Assembly: GCA_021296175.1 (NCBI GenBank)
Contig: JAGWAX010000020.1
Location: 555 to 32,612, forward strand
DNA length: 32,058 nt
From: Nitrosopumilaceae archaeon
Lineage (GTDB): Archaea; Thermoproteota; Nitrososphaeria; Nitrososphaerales; Nitrosopumilaceae
Direction: 5' to 3'
The stretch's first letter is position 1. The number at the start of each line of letters is the position of its first letter. Positions 19,401 through 26,924 of this stretch are shown in pieces. The notes under the pieces are model-generated. The model was not told the origin of the DNA. It made no database searches and saw only the letters and a list, made by a program, of their open reading frames with translations. A program made the translations under genes and the position numbers.

Positions 19401-19722
19401 GTACAGCGCGGAGCCCTCGTACAAGGAGTGGTTTGACGAGAACTATGCGGACGAATTAGGACTGTTTGAGATCCCCGCGCCGTTCGTTGACGAGTCAGTA
19501 GACCCCCAGACCTACGTGGACCGGTACAACTCGGAGCCCGCGTACAAGGAATGGTTTGATGAGAACTATTCGGAATACTTCTCGATATACCACGCCGTGG
19601 GACTGCCAGAGCCCGGCGCGGACGACACGGAGGAACCCGAACCGCCTGCAAAGCAGTACGGCATATGCGGGCCCGGTACGAAGCTGATCGAGGGCGTCTG
19701 CACGATCATAGAGGATGAGTAG
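16432..19722 (+). CDS. Large secreted multidomain protein: NHL/beta-propeller repeats, Ser-rich linker, FN3-like domains, Ig/cadherin-like domain, four YVDRYN-EPSYKEWFD modules
   Basis: Signal peptide; NHL-type blocks (PTDIAVDTATQRVFISDESGDRIHVFS; PHGIAIDTTNRLLYVADAGNDRVQVINLDG); S/T tract; FN3-like PPRNVRAVPISPTSILVDWDEP...; VDEGKPATFIVTVSGD...GAFSWTPSYDQGGETYRFDIVA; four repeats; terminal CGPGTKLIEGVCTII. Confidence 0.88.
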   Translation: MLMKTGRNGTRRALPTPGSRMLIVVVVVAAVALAAASLASGVYAAPEFAHIFDDDDIDGGAIDGPYDVELRRDGGDIYVVEKGKDRVSIFREHDRFDERFGSSGSRDLQFSDPVSIARYDLDFFVLDAGNDRVQVVDDDGEFQREFGSDRLSDPTDIAVDTATQRVFISDESGDRIHVFSTDGTYKYDITKFNKTEMSNPSGLVVDEIGRYLYVSDTEKHRIGIFSILTESRECHDGTVEAAPGICYVGEFGGAGSGNGTFASPTGLAIDKKKTTPNRGDLYVSDTNNARIQIFSFLEKGGDGSCPDGTQNLTDVVCYVGEYGSFGDDDGKFRSPHGIAIDTTNRLLYVADAGNDRVQVINLDGQSTSSSSSSSSSSSKSTTSSSSSSSTTTTTVLKPDPPRNVRAVPISPTSILVDWDEPRQRGDAVRPIIGYAVEYTSRTATGSSVTDFTVVTSKTSTNATALYHTNLDPGTTYTYRVSAIAQGADAVSSPSLTASAKPADTDKPTMVDIVAVSPTQIKMTWLPPSDTFRQPLNGYVVEEWLGGDKYDPIKDGEVGRSELSFLYRVDTNKENKFRVYAQIGFASTPPSDPVTIRAIDSSFHTGVIEPDTVGFVTVAAPSPPIKVSAEPVNDRHIDVTWSPPADDGNLAVTGYTVEAKKKGSSSFSEIASGVTGAKYAHRGIESGSEYTYRVYATNAEGTSGASNESTATARIVGLVINSVGSLTVDEGKPATFIVTVSGDASSGASFSLANEPEGASIVPRTGAFSWTPSYDQGGETYRFDIVAARGEHSDKKTIRIRVNDVPDAGMEQQQQTRSEAPKDVQQPDAGTGLAPFVDESVDPQTYVDRYSAEPSYKEWFDAEYGSIYDAVGVLQVPASFVDESVDPQTYVDRYNAEPSYKEWFDAHYSEYDSIYHAVGLDDPAAADAATDGDGAVGGDGGDGATTTTEPTQNETGSEEPVDKPARPDLGLDVPLAPFVDESVDPQTYVDRYSAEPSYKEWFDENYADELGLFEIPAPFVDESVDPQTYVDRYNSEPAYKEWFDENYSEYFSIYHAVGLPEPGADDTEEPEPPAKQYGICGPGTKLIEGVCTIIEDE
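18934..19602 (+). repeat. Four copies of the YVDRYN-EPSYKEWFD module (18934-19044, 19066-19185, 19360-19461, 19483-19602)
   Basis: FVDESVDPQTYVDRY[SN][AS]EP[SA]YKEWFD... repeated four times, with DNA conserved relative to the copies at 15293-15751. Confidence 0.95.
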
Positions 19723-19804
19723 GCGTATGCGCCATAACGGCAACAGCAACAGCAGCCCAGCCACCAATCAGTAGATTTTAATCACAATGTGTGCCCGCCG
19801 CGTC

Positions 19805-19954
19805 ATGGGCAAGCTCTCAAGGAACCTGCGCATCTGCGGCAACTGCGGAATCGCGTACTCTTCTGTGAGCTTTACCAGGTATATCGACCAGTGCCCCATA
19901 TGCCAGTCGCGGCGGTACGAGCCGATCCCAGTAAAGGATCAGGGCAACGACTAG
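19805..19954 (+). CDS. Small zinc-ribbon protein (49 aa), absent from the supplied ORF track
   Basis: ATG at 19805 (in frame from 19787): MGKLSRNLRICGNCGIAYSSVSFTRYIDQCPICQSRRYEPIPVKDQGND*. Two CxxC knuckles; TATA-like GATTTTAATC about 25 bp upstream. Confidence 0.7.
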   Translation: MGKLSRNLRICGNCGIAYSSVSFTRYIDQCPICQSRRYEPIPVKDQGND

Positions 19955-19971
19955 GACGGTGCGTGGTTGCC

Positions 19972-20508
19972 ATGGTGAGCGGTGCTAGTTCGGGCGGCGA
20001 CGGCGGTGCGGACGATCCAGAGCTTGAGAGGCTAAAGCGCAAAAAGCTGCAGGACATGATAAGCGCGCAGCGCGGCAGGGAGCAGGGACAACAGCAACAG
20101 CAACAGCAACAGCACCACCAACACCCGGAAACCCGCCGCGGCGTTACAAGCCTGTCGTCTGCCACTTTTGCAAGAACGGTGTCCTCCCCCCGTCCGACAC
20201 TCGTCGACTTTTGGGCCCAGTGGTGCGGGCCCTGCAGGGCGATGCATCCCATATTCGAGGATCTGTCTGACTCGTACCCCGGCATCGCGTTTGCGCGGGT
20301 CAACGTGGACGAGTGCCCGGACGTGGCGGCCCGCCTTTCCATAAGCTCGATTCCGACCTTTGTCATGTTCAGGTCGGGCGCCCCGGTGTCCCGCGTGGCC
20401 GGCGCGGTGGGACGCGATGCGCTCGACTCGATGTGCCGCGCCGCCGCCGCGGCCACCACCACCAACACCACCAACACCACCGCGGACCGCCCCGACGATG
20501 CAGGCTGA
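19972..20508 (+). CDS. Thioredoxin-fold protein with Gln/His-rich N-terminal extension
   Basis: TLVDFWAQWCGPCRAMHPIFEDLS, VNVDECPDVAARLSISSIPTFVMFRSG. In-frame ATG at 19972 is more likely than the ORF opening at 19789. Confidence 0.9.
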   Translation: MVSGASSGGDGGADDPELERLKRKKLQDMISAQRGREQGQQQQQQQQHHQHPETRRGVTSLSSATFARTVSSPRPTLVDFWAQWCGPCRAMHPIFEDLSDSYPGIAFARVNVDECPDVAARLSISSIPTFVMFRSGAPVSRVAGAVGRDALDSMCRAAAAATTTNTTNTTADRPDDAG

Positions 20509-20576
20509 CCGGTGCATCCTGCGCACGGCTGCCCCCACCGTGACTGCAATGCCTTTCTCTTTTGGAGGGCCACACG

Positions 20577-22418
20577 TCAGTACGCGTACGCGGGATCCTT
20601 TTCGCGCTGTATCCGCACTATGTCCTCGAGCACCTGCTGCTCTTCTGCGCTCAGCCTGCTCCAGAACCTGTTCTGCAGCTCCTTTGCCTCCCTTGAGGAG
20701 GGGGCAGTATAGTACGTGGAGCCCTCCGTCACCTGCCTGCCTATGGCCACGTCGTTGACGGAGCACGCCACTTCCTGGCCCGCGGAGGCGGCCGGCACGG
20801 TCTTCTTGTCAAGCTGCATTTGGTGTATCGTGCCTATCCTCCTTGCCGACCCGTTCATGAACGGCGCCTTCTGGCGGAGCGTCCCCACGTCGACCCGTAT
20901 GCCGAACACGGCGGGGTTGCTGTTGCGGAACGCCATGTCCTTCAGAAAGGTAAACTTTGCGACCGGCGTCGTCTCGGAGAATACGGCGTTATCCTGGTCT
21001 GCCGTGTCCTTCGACACCCACGCGCCATAGGAGTCTATCATGCTGTAGATCACTTTATCCTCGAAGATCCGTATGTGCGCAGTGTCGGCCTCCTCCCTCG
21101 CGTCCGGAAGCACCCTCACGTTGAACGCGAGTATGACGCCCAAGTGCCTGTTTTTCTCCTTTATCGCCCTTGCCTGCACGACGTCGCGCCTGTTGACGGG
21201 CCCGATGTCGGCCTTTGAGACGGTGACGCCCGCGTCCCGGAGCATGGATGACGTGGCCTCCAGTGACCCTATGGTGTCGCACCTCAGTATGACGCCGCTT
21301 GCAGTCTGCGTGTCGTCCACGAACACGGACTCCATCTCGGCCCTGATCATTTCCGCGTACCTCTCGGCGTCGGACTCCGCGGAGTCCCCGGACGCCACGT
21401 ACAGGGTGCTGCCAGGCAGCACACCGTCGAGCTCCGGCGAGGTTATCTTCAGGCCCGCCGCCGCATCAACTCGGCTGACGGGCGTAAACTTGTCGCGCGG
21501 GTCGCGCATCTCGTCGAGCGCCTTTGGCAGCAGGATCGCCTTGGGCCTTGCCACCGCGACAGAGTCGCGCCTGGCGGCCACTACAATGTCGTCCTTTCCC
21601 ATGGACCCGTCGATGAGTATGACGTTGGCCGAGGGCCCCAGCCCCACCTCGTCGTTGACCTCAAGGATCATCCCGCGCGGCTCCTTGCCCGACACGCCCA
21701 GCTTTTTGTGCAGGTACTGCTGGGTCAGCCCCACGAGCACGCCGAGCAGCTCGGGTATCCCGACCCCGCTCTTGGCAGATATCGGCACGATTGCAACCTC
21801 ACTCTTAAAGTCCCGCACGCGGCTGAACGCCTCTGCCTTGTACCCCCTGACTGAGAGCGTGCCGACGACATCGTATACCTTCTGGTCCAGGTCGGCCTGC
21901 ACCGACGGGTCCTGCTCCTTTAGGGCCTGCGATATGTACGGCGACTCGGTCTGCCGCCACCCGGATATCTGGTCGCACTTGTTGAGGGCTATTACAAAGG
22001 GCACCTTGCGCTCGCCGAGTATCTTGAGGCTTTCTGTGGTCTGCGGCTGGAAGCCCCTGTTTACGTCGACTACAAGCACGGCTATGTCGGCCGCCGAGCC
22101 GCCCCTGGACCTCAGGTTTGTAAACACCTCGTGCCCGGGCGTGTCGATGACCAGTATGCCAGGTATCGGGCTGCCGGCCTGCGACTCGAGCCTGCCGTAC
22201 AGGGCGGGCCCGCACATCTTGCGTATGACCTCGATTGGCAGGAAGCTTGCGCCGATGTGCTGCGTGATGCCGCCGGCCTCCCTGCCCTGCACGCCGGTGC
22301 CGCGTATGCGGTCAAGCAGCGAGGTCTTGCCGCTGTCGACGTGGCCCAGAACGGCCACTATGGGCTGGCGTACGGCCCCTTTCTCCGGGGCCTGCTGTCC
22401 TTTCTGCGATGCTGACAA
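20577..22418 (-). CDS. infB: Translation initiation factor IF-2 (aIF5B)
   Basis: QPIVAVLGHVDSGKTSLLDRIRGTGVQGREAGGITQHIGAS, IDTPGHEVFTNLRSRGGSAADIAVLVVD, NKCD. Confidence 0.97.
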   Translation of the reverse strand: MSASQKGQQAPEKGAVRQPIVAVLGHVDSGKTSLLDRIRGTGVQGREAGGITQHIGASFLPIEVIRKMCGPALYGRLESQAGSPIPGILVIDTPGHEVFTNLRSRGGSAADIAVLVVDVNRGFQPQTTESLKILGERKVPFVIALNKCDQISGWRQTESPYISQALKEQDPSVQADLDQKVYDVVGTLSVRGYKAEAFSRVRDFKSEVAIVPISAKSGVGIPELLGVLVGLTQQYLHKKLGVSGKEPRGMILEVNDEVGLGPSANVILIDGSMGKDDIVVAARRDSVAVARPKAILLPKALDEMRDPRDKFTPVSRVDAAAGLKITSPELDGVLPGSTLYVASGDSAESDAERYAEMIRAEMESVFVDDTQTASGVILRCDTIGSLEATSSMLRDAGVTVSKADIGPVNRRDVVQARAIKEKNRHLGVILAFNVRVLPDAREEADTAHIRIFEDKVIYSMIDSYGAWVSKDTADQDNAVFSETTPVAKFTFLKDMAFRNSNPAVFGIRVDVGTLRQKAPFMNGSARRIGTIHQMQLDKKTVPAASAGQEVACSVNDVAIGRQVTEGSTYYTAPSSREAKELQNRFWSRLSAEEQQVLEDIVRIQREKDPAYAY

Positions 22419-22427
22419 CGTGCCGCA

Positions 22428-22844
22428 TCACCCACCAAAGACCACCCTTGATTCGTGCTCGAAACTCTCCTCCGAGTCCGACGCGTGTATGATGTTGTCA
22501 GTGAATCCTAAACCGTAGTCGCCGCGTATGGAGCCCGGCTGGGCCTCAAAGGACTTTGTGGCCCCTATCATGGTGCGCACGGCTGGGACCGCGTGGCCGC
22601 CCTCCATGACGGCCGCCACTACAGGCCCCGAGCATATGAACGAGACGAGCTCGCCGAAGAACGGCTTTTCGCTGTGCACCTTGTAGAACTGCTCGGCCTG
22701 CTGTTTTGTAAACTGGAACATTTTCAGGTGCGTGATCTTGAAGCCTTTCTGCTCGAACCTGGATATGATGGAGCCCGTAAGGTTCCTGGATACAGCGTCC
22801 GGCTTTACTATGAACAGCGTCCTCTCAGCAGCAGCAGTGGTCAT
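22428..22844 (-). CDS. ndk: Nucleoside diphosphate kinase
   Basis: TLFIVKPDAVSRNLTGSIISRFEQKGF; active-site context DNIIHASDSEESFEHE. Confidence 0.96.
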   Translation of the reverse strand: MTTAAAERTLFIVKPDAVSRNLTGSIISRFEQKGFKITHLKMFQFTKQQAEQFYKVHSEKPFFGELVSFICSGPVVAAVMEGGHAVPAVRTMIGATKSFEAQPGSIRGDYGLGFTDNIIHASDSEESFEHESRVVFGG

Positions 22845-22883
22845 CTTGTATCATCCCTCGTGTGGTGCCGCCATGCATGGCTA

Positions 22884-23084
22884 TTACTTTCTTTTGATTC
22901 CGCCCTTTACGTACTTTTTCGTCCACTTTAGCTTGCGCGGGTCCCTCTTCAGCTCGAGCGCGTTCTTTTTGCACTTGGAGGAGCAGAACCACAGGACGGT
23001 GCCGTCGTTCTTTGCAAGCATCGTGCCGGAGCCCTTTGGGACCGACCTGTCGCAAAAGCTGCACGGCTTTACAAGTAGGCTCAT
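22884..23084 (-). CDS. rpl24e: Ribosomal protein L24e
   Basis: CSFCDRSVPKGSGTMLAKNDGTVLWFCSSKCKKNALELKRDPRKLKWTKKY. Confidence 0.95.
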   Translation of the reverse strand: MSLLVKPCSFCDRSVPKGSGTMLAKNDGTVLWFCSSKCKKNALELKRDPRKLKWTKKYVKGGIKRK

Positions 23085-23108
23085 CTCGTCATTACCCCCT
23101 TCACTAGG

Positions 23109-23357
23109 CTACTTTATCTTCTTGGCCTCGCGCTCAGTCTCCCTCAGCATGAGTATCTCGCCGGTCCTGATGGAGCCCTTTACGTTTCTGGTCAGTATGC
23201 GCCCCCTGTCCTTGCCAGTCAGTATGCGCACCCTGACCTGTATCACCTCGCCTGCTATGCCGGTCCTGCCCACTATCTGTATCACCTCTGACTGGACCAC
23301 GTCGTCAGTCGAGGCCATGGACTGCTTTGAATTGCTGGCCGAGTCCGCCGCGCTCAT
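23109..23357 (-). CDS. rps28e: Ribosomal protein S28e
   Basis: [59 protein letters not shown]. Confidence 0.95.
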   Translation of the reverse strand: MSAADSASNSKQSMASTDDVVQSEVIQIVGRTGIAGEVIQVRVRILTGKDRGRILTRNVKGSIRTGEILMLRETEREAKKIK

Positions 23358-23740
23358 TTGCCGTCAGCGCCGTCCTTTATCTTGGCTATGGATTCGACCA
23401 CCTGGTCGACTATGTGCTGGGCGTCGCCGGGGTCGAGTATGGCGGCCGCCGCGGACGTTATGTCTATGCCGATGGACTTGCCCAGGTCGTCCTTGGACGG
23501 GACGAACGCGTACGCCGCGCCCTGCTCCTCGCACAGTATGGGCAGGTGGGCCACCACCTCGGGGGGCTCCACGTCTTCTGCGATTACCACCAGCTTTGAT
23601 GTGCCGCGCTCTATGGCCTTTGTGGCCTCGTTGGTGCCCTTTCTCACCTTGCCGCTTGTCGCGGCCACGCGGACTGCCTCCAGAATCGGGCTTACCAAGT
23701 CTTCGGGCGTCTCGAACTTAACATAATATGCCTTTGCCAT
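23354..23740 (-). CDS. rpl7ae: Ribosomal protein L7Ae
   Basis: [56 protein letters not shown]. Confidence 0.96.
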   Translation of the reverse strand: MAKAYYVKFETPEDLVSPILEAVRVAATSGKVRKGTNEATKAIERGTSKLVVIAEDVEPPEVVAHLPILCEEQGAAYAFVPSKDDLGKSIGIDITSAAAAILDPGDAQHIVDQVVESIAKIKDGADGK

Positions 23741-23972
23741 TACCTGTGGTCACCTTTTGGATCATTCTCAGACTGGGCTCTAGGTTCTGGTTTTAAAAGT
23801 GTTGAGAGCCTTTCTTGCCGCGCGACTGTTCGTTCCTCCCCGCCGGATATGCAGGCACGCCGTCGCTGCTGCCACTGCCGCCACTGCCGCCGTCACCTGC
23901 GCCGCCTGCCGTGCCGAACGGCGCGATACTGACTGTTACCATTATTAACCTGCGTCGCCAATCTGCCTTGAA

Positions 23973-24542
23973 TTGAACGACGTTGCGCGGATATTGGAGA
24001 CGGGTGACAGCGCGCAAAAGATAAGCGTGCTTGAGGGACTTGCCGCCACGGACCGCCCCGACATAATAGAAAAGATGATTGCGAGACTTGACGACGACGA
24101 CATACGTGTGAGGGGCGAGGCGTTCAGCTCGCTGATACTCAACGAGAACCGCATATACGAGCACCTGATAAAGGGCCTGGGCTCTGCGAGTAAGAACGTG
24201 CGCGGCTTTGCGTCGCTGATACTTGCAAACCGAAACGAGACCGACTCGATTCCGGAGCTGGTCAAGCTTGCGCACGACAAGTGGTCCATGGTAAGGTCGT
24301 GCGCCGTGGGGGCTTTAGGGCACATGCGCGCAGGCGGCCCCGACGTGCGGAGCGTGCTGGCCGAGTCGCTGCTTGATGACAGCTCGGAGGTCCGGAAGAG
24401 CGCGGCCCACGCCGTAATCACCGCCGGCATCGACATCGCGCCGGACGTGATCGAGAGGGTGTCTGATCTGTGGGCCGGGGACGTGGAGGGCGATCCGGAC
24501 CTCGGGGTGCTGCTTGGCAGGCTCAAGGAGAGGGGCGCGTGA
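23973..24542 (+). CDS. HEAT-repeat protein
   Basis: Repeated helical units (IIEKMIARLDDDDIRVRGEAFSSLI; LIKGLGSASKNVRGFASLIL; ELVKLAHDKWSMVRSCAVGALG; LLDDSSEVRKSAAHAVI). TTG start ~25-30 bp after ATTATTAACC. Confidence 0.8.
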   Translation: MNDVARILETGDSAQKISVLEGLAATDRPDIIEKMIARLDDDDIRVRGEAFSSLILNENRIYEHLIKGLGSASKNVRGFASLILANRNETDSIPELVKLAHDKWSMVRSCAVGALGHMRAGGPDVRSVLAESLLDDSSEVRKSAAHAVITAGIDIAPDVIERVSDLWAGDVEGDPDLGVLLGRLKERGA

Positions 24543-24606
24543 CTGCCGTTGCGCTGTTGCTGTTGTTGTTGTGATGGTGGCTGGTAATTATGATGGCTGA
24601 CTATAC

Positions 24607-24966
24607 GTGTGGGCGCCGTGGTTTTGGCGCGGAGCCCGTTTGCCGCGGCGCGGCGCGCGGCGGCAGCAGGTGACTGCAATGGACGGGAGTCTCGGCATCA
24701 CGTCGTCCTACGAGGAGTGGCTCGACGAGTTCATCATGATAAACTCGGATCCGGCCAGGTCCGACAACAGCGGCGCGGGCTCGCCCCTGACGCGGCGCGA
24801 ATACTATGCCACGTACTGCGGCCCCGACGTGGATCCGAAGAATGTGTACGAGCAGCACCTCGCAGCGGACAGGGAGAACCGCTTGCGGGGCGCCATAGCG
24901 GAGACGCCTGCCGATGACGCGGACAGGCCCGCGGCAGGCGGGGACGCGCAGGATCGGAATCCTTAA
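24607..24966 (+). CDS. Hypothetical protein; start uncertain (alternative ATG at 24679)
   Basis: Open frame with MDGSLGITSSYEEWLDEFIMINSDPARSDN...REYYATYCGPDVDPKNVYEQHLAADRENRL; plausible codon usage, no recognised family. Confidence 0.5.
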   Translation: MWAPWFWRGARLPRRGARRQQVTAMDGSLGITSSYEEWLDEFIMINSDPARSDNSGAGSPLTRREYYATYCGPDVDPKNVYEQHLAADRENRLRGAIAETPADDADRPAAGGDAQDRNP

Positions 24967-24994
24967 GGTGCTGCGGCCCGTCCTGTGACAAGAC

Positions 24995-26443
24995 ATGCAC
25001 GGCCCTGCTGCAGGCAGCCCCCCGGTACTGCCCTCCGGAAAGATGGTCATGTGGGCGCTCGCGCAGGTCGTGCGCGGGCCCGGCAGCACCATCGCCGGGG
25101 TGGAGGCCGCCCGGGGCAGGACGTGCGGCAGGGGGGACCGGACGCAGCGCATCCACGAGGATGCCGCCGTGTGGCACGGCGCCGGCAAGGTCGTCGAGCG
25201 GGTGGCCGGGCTCCTGAACCTTGACCGCGGTACGGTGCTCGGAGGCGGCAGCATACTGGCAGTCGACTTTTACCAGTCCGTCATGGCCCAGATCTCGGCG
25301 CTCCGCGCCAAGGGATGCATCGCGGACTGGAGGGCCGGCGGGCGCCTCGGGGTCTTCCGCTTGGCGGATCCCTCAAGGCTGCCGGTCATCGACCCGGGTG
25401 AACTGCGCCCCCCGTCGTACGCCGAGGTATCCCCCGACACGTCGCATGCCGGGCTGACCAAGAGCTTTCTGTCCATACTGGGTCACGGCTCAAAGGCCAA
25501 CACGTACAAGTTTGCGCTTGCGCGCGCCATCTTGGAGTACTGCCAAGGTGAGTGCCGCGGCGCGGGCCGGGACAGGGAGGAGCAGTCGGCCCTGCGCATA
25601 CCATACGAGTATTTGGCCGACAAGTTCCTCAAATACTACTGGCACCAAGAGTACATACTGCACATGCGCCAGTACTATGATGCAAAGCATACGCCGCACG
25701 CCATAACAAAGCTCAGGGGCGTATTCGGGGATGGCACGCCCGGCGACTATTCGCTTCTTGACAAAAAAGACACGGACAGGGCCAGGAGGCTCATACTGAA
25801 AAGCGTGTTCGGGCACGCCAGATCCAAGACCTCGATAGTGGTGCCACGCTTTCAGAAAATTCCGGTCGGAAACCGGACGGTGGAGGTGCGGTCGTTTTAC
25901 GACTATGACGACGACGAGCAGGCCATCAAACTGAAGCCGGAGGCATTCGAGTTCTTCTCAAAGAACTATGCGCTGCTCTCAAAGGCGGTCCTTGTCGAAT
26001 GGACAAAGTTCCTCGAGCCGATAAACCCGACCCTGCCGAGGCTTCTGACTAAAATCGAGAGGATGAGCGCAAAGAAGCAGGCGCTGACCAAATACCGCAG
26101 CATGCTCGCCCCGTTCACGGACTGCTGCTTTTACTGCCGCAGCATGCTCGAGCCCGGCTACGTGCAGGTGGACCACCTGATCCCGTGGACGTACATATAC
26201 GACGACAACGCGTGGAACCTGGTGCTGGCCTGCCAGTCGTGCAACTGCAGGAAGAGCAACTCGCTTCCTGGGGACGAGTTCCGCGACGGGCTCGTGGAGA
26301 GAAACCGCAGGCACCGCGGCGAGATCCCCCCGCTTGGGGCGTCCCTTGACATGCTTGACCGGGGCAGGGGGTGGGAGGCCGAGATCCACGCCCACTACCA
26401 GACGTGCCTCGAGTACGGCTTTGGCACGGTAAACCTCCCCTGA
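24995..26443 (+). CDS. HNH endonuclease-domain protein
   Basis: C-terminal zinc HNH signature: CCFYCRSMLEPGYVQVDHLIPWTYIYDDNAWNLVLACQSCNCRKSN. Long N-terminal region without a recognised family. Confidence 0.85.
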   Translation: MHGPAAGSPPVLPSGKMVMWALAQVVRGPGSTIAGVEAARGRTCGRGDRTQRIHEDAAVWHGAGKVVERVAGLLNLDRGTVLGGGSILAVDFYQSVMAQISALRAKGCIADWRAGGRLGVFRLADPSRLPVIDPGELRPPSYAEVSPDTSHAGLTKSFLSILGHGSKANTYKFALARAILEYCQGECRGAGRDREEQSALRIPYEYLADKFLKYYWHQEYILHMRQYYDAKHTPHAITKLRGVFGDGTPGDYSLLDKKDTDRARRLILKSVFGHARSKTSIVVPRFQKIPVGNRTVEVRSFYDYDDDEQAIKLKPEAFEFFSKNYALLSKAVLVEWTKFLEPINPTLPRLLTKIERMSAKKQALTKYRSMLAPFTDCCFYCRSMLEPGYVQVDHLIPWTYIYDDNAWNLVLACQSCNCRKSNSLPGDEFRDGLVERNRRHRGEIPPLGASLDMLDRGRGWEAEIHAHYQTCLEYGFGTVNLP

Positions 26444-26515
26444 CGCGCGGGCGCGTGGGCGGTGCACGGCGGCGGCGCCGTTACTGCCGCCGCGCCTTTC
26501 CCGCACCGCGTCTTA

Positions 26516-26527
26516 ACTATAAATAAT
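26516..26527 (+). promoter_or_regulatory. TATA box of alba
   Basis: AACTATAAATAA about 25 bp before the alba ATG (26548). Confidence 0.7.
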
Positions 26528-26547
26528 ACACAGCCAGTTGGAGTACA

Positions 26548-26832
26548 ATGTCTAACGAAGCAAGGGACACCATATTCATTGGCAAAAAGCCGCTGATGAC
26601 GTACGTGACTGCCACGGCGATTCAGCTGGTCAACCTGCCAAAAGTGAACATCAAGGCTCGGGGGCTCAGTATTGGGCACGCCGTAGACGTAGCCCAGCTC
26701 GTCTTGAGAAAGACCGAGATTGCTGGCTGCACTATCGGAGAGATCCGCATAGGCTCCGAGGCTCTCAAGTCTGAGGACGGACGAACGCGAAACGTATCGA
26801 CGATCGAGATCGAAGTAAAGAGAAACTCCTAG
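26548..26832 (+). CDS. alba: Alba chromatin protein
   Basis: IFIGKKPLMTYVTATAIQL...KVNIKARGLSIGHAVDVAQLVLRK...IRIGSEALKSEDGRTRNVSTIEIEVKR. Confidence 0.97.
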   Translation: MSNEARDTIFIGKKPLMTYVTATAIQLVNLPKVNIKARGLSIGHAVDVAQLVLRKTEIAGCTIGEIRIGSEALKSEDGRTRNVSTIEIEVKRNS

Positions 26833-26836
26833 CGGG

Positions 26837-26872
26837 TCTCTCTTTTTTGGCATTTTTTATACTATTTTTGGT
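26837..26872 (+). terminator. Poly-T archaeal-type terminator after alba
   Basis: tctctcttttttggcattttttatactatttttgg directly after the stop; serial T-runs in a GC-rich genome. Confidence 0.7.
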
Positions 26873-26924
26873 GGCGTGCGTGCCGCGCTTCTGTATTGCC
26901 GCCTCCGCCGACTGCCGTGGGCGG

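Noticed and set aside
21073-22518. 481-aa plus-strand ORF opposite IF-2
   Set aside because: Ser/Thr-rich antisense frame; the minus strand encodes infB.
26466-26498. GC-rich inverted repeat upstream of alba as a terminator or riboswitch
   Set aside because: Composed of GGC/GCC triplets that pair trivially; no T-run or conserved motif follows.
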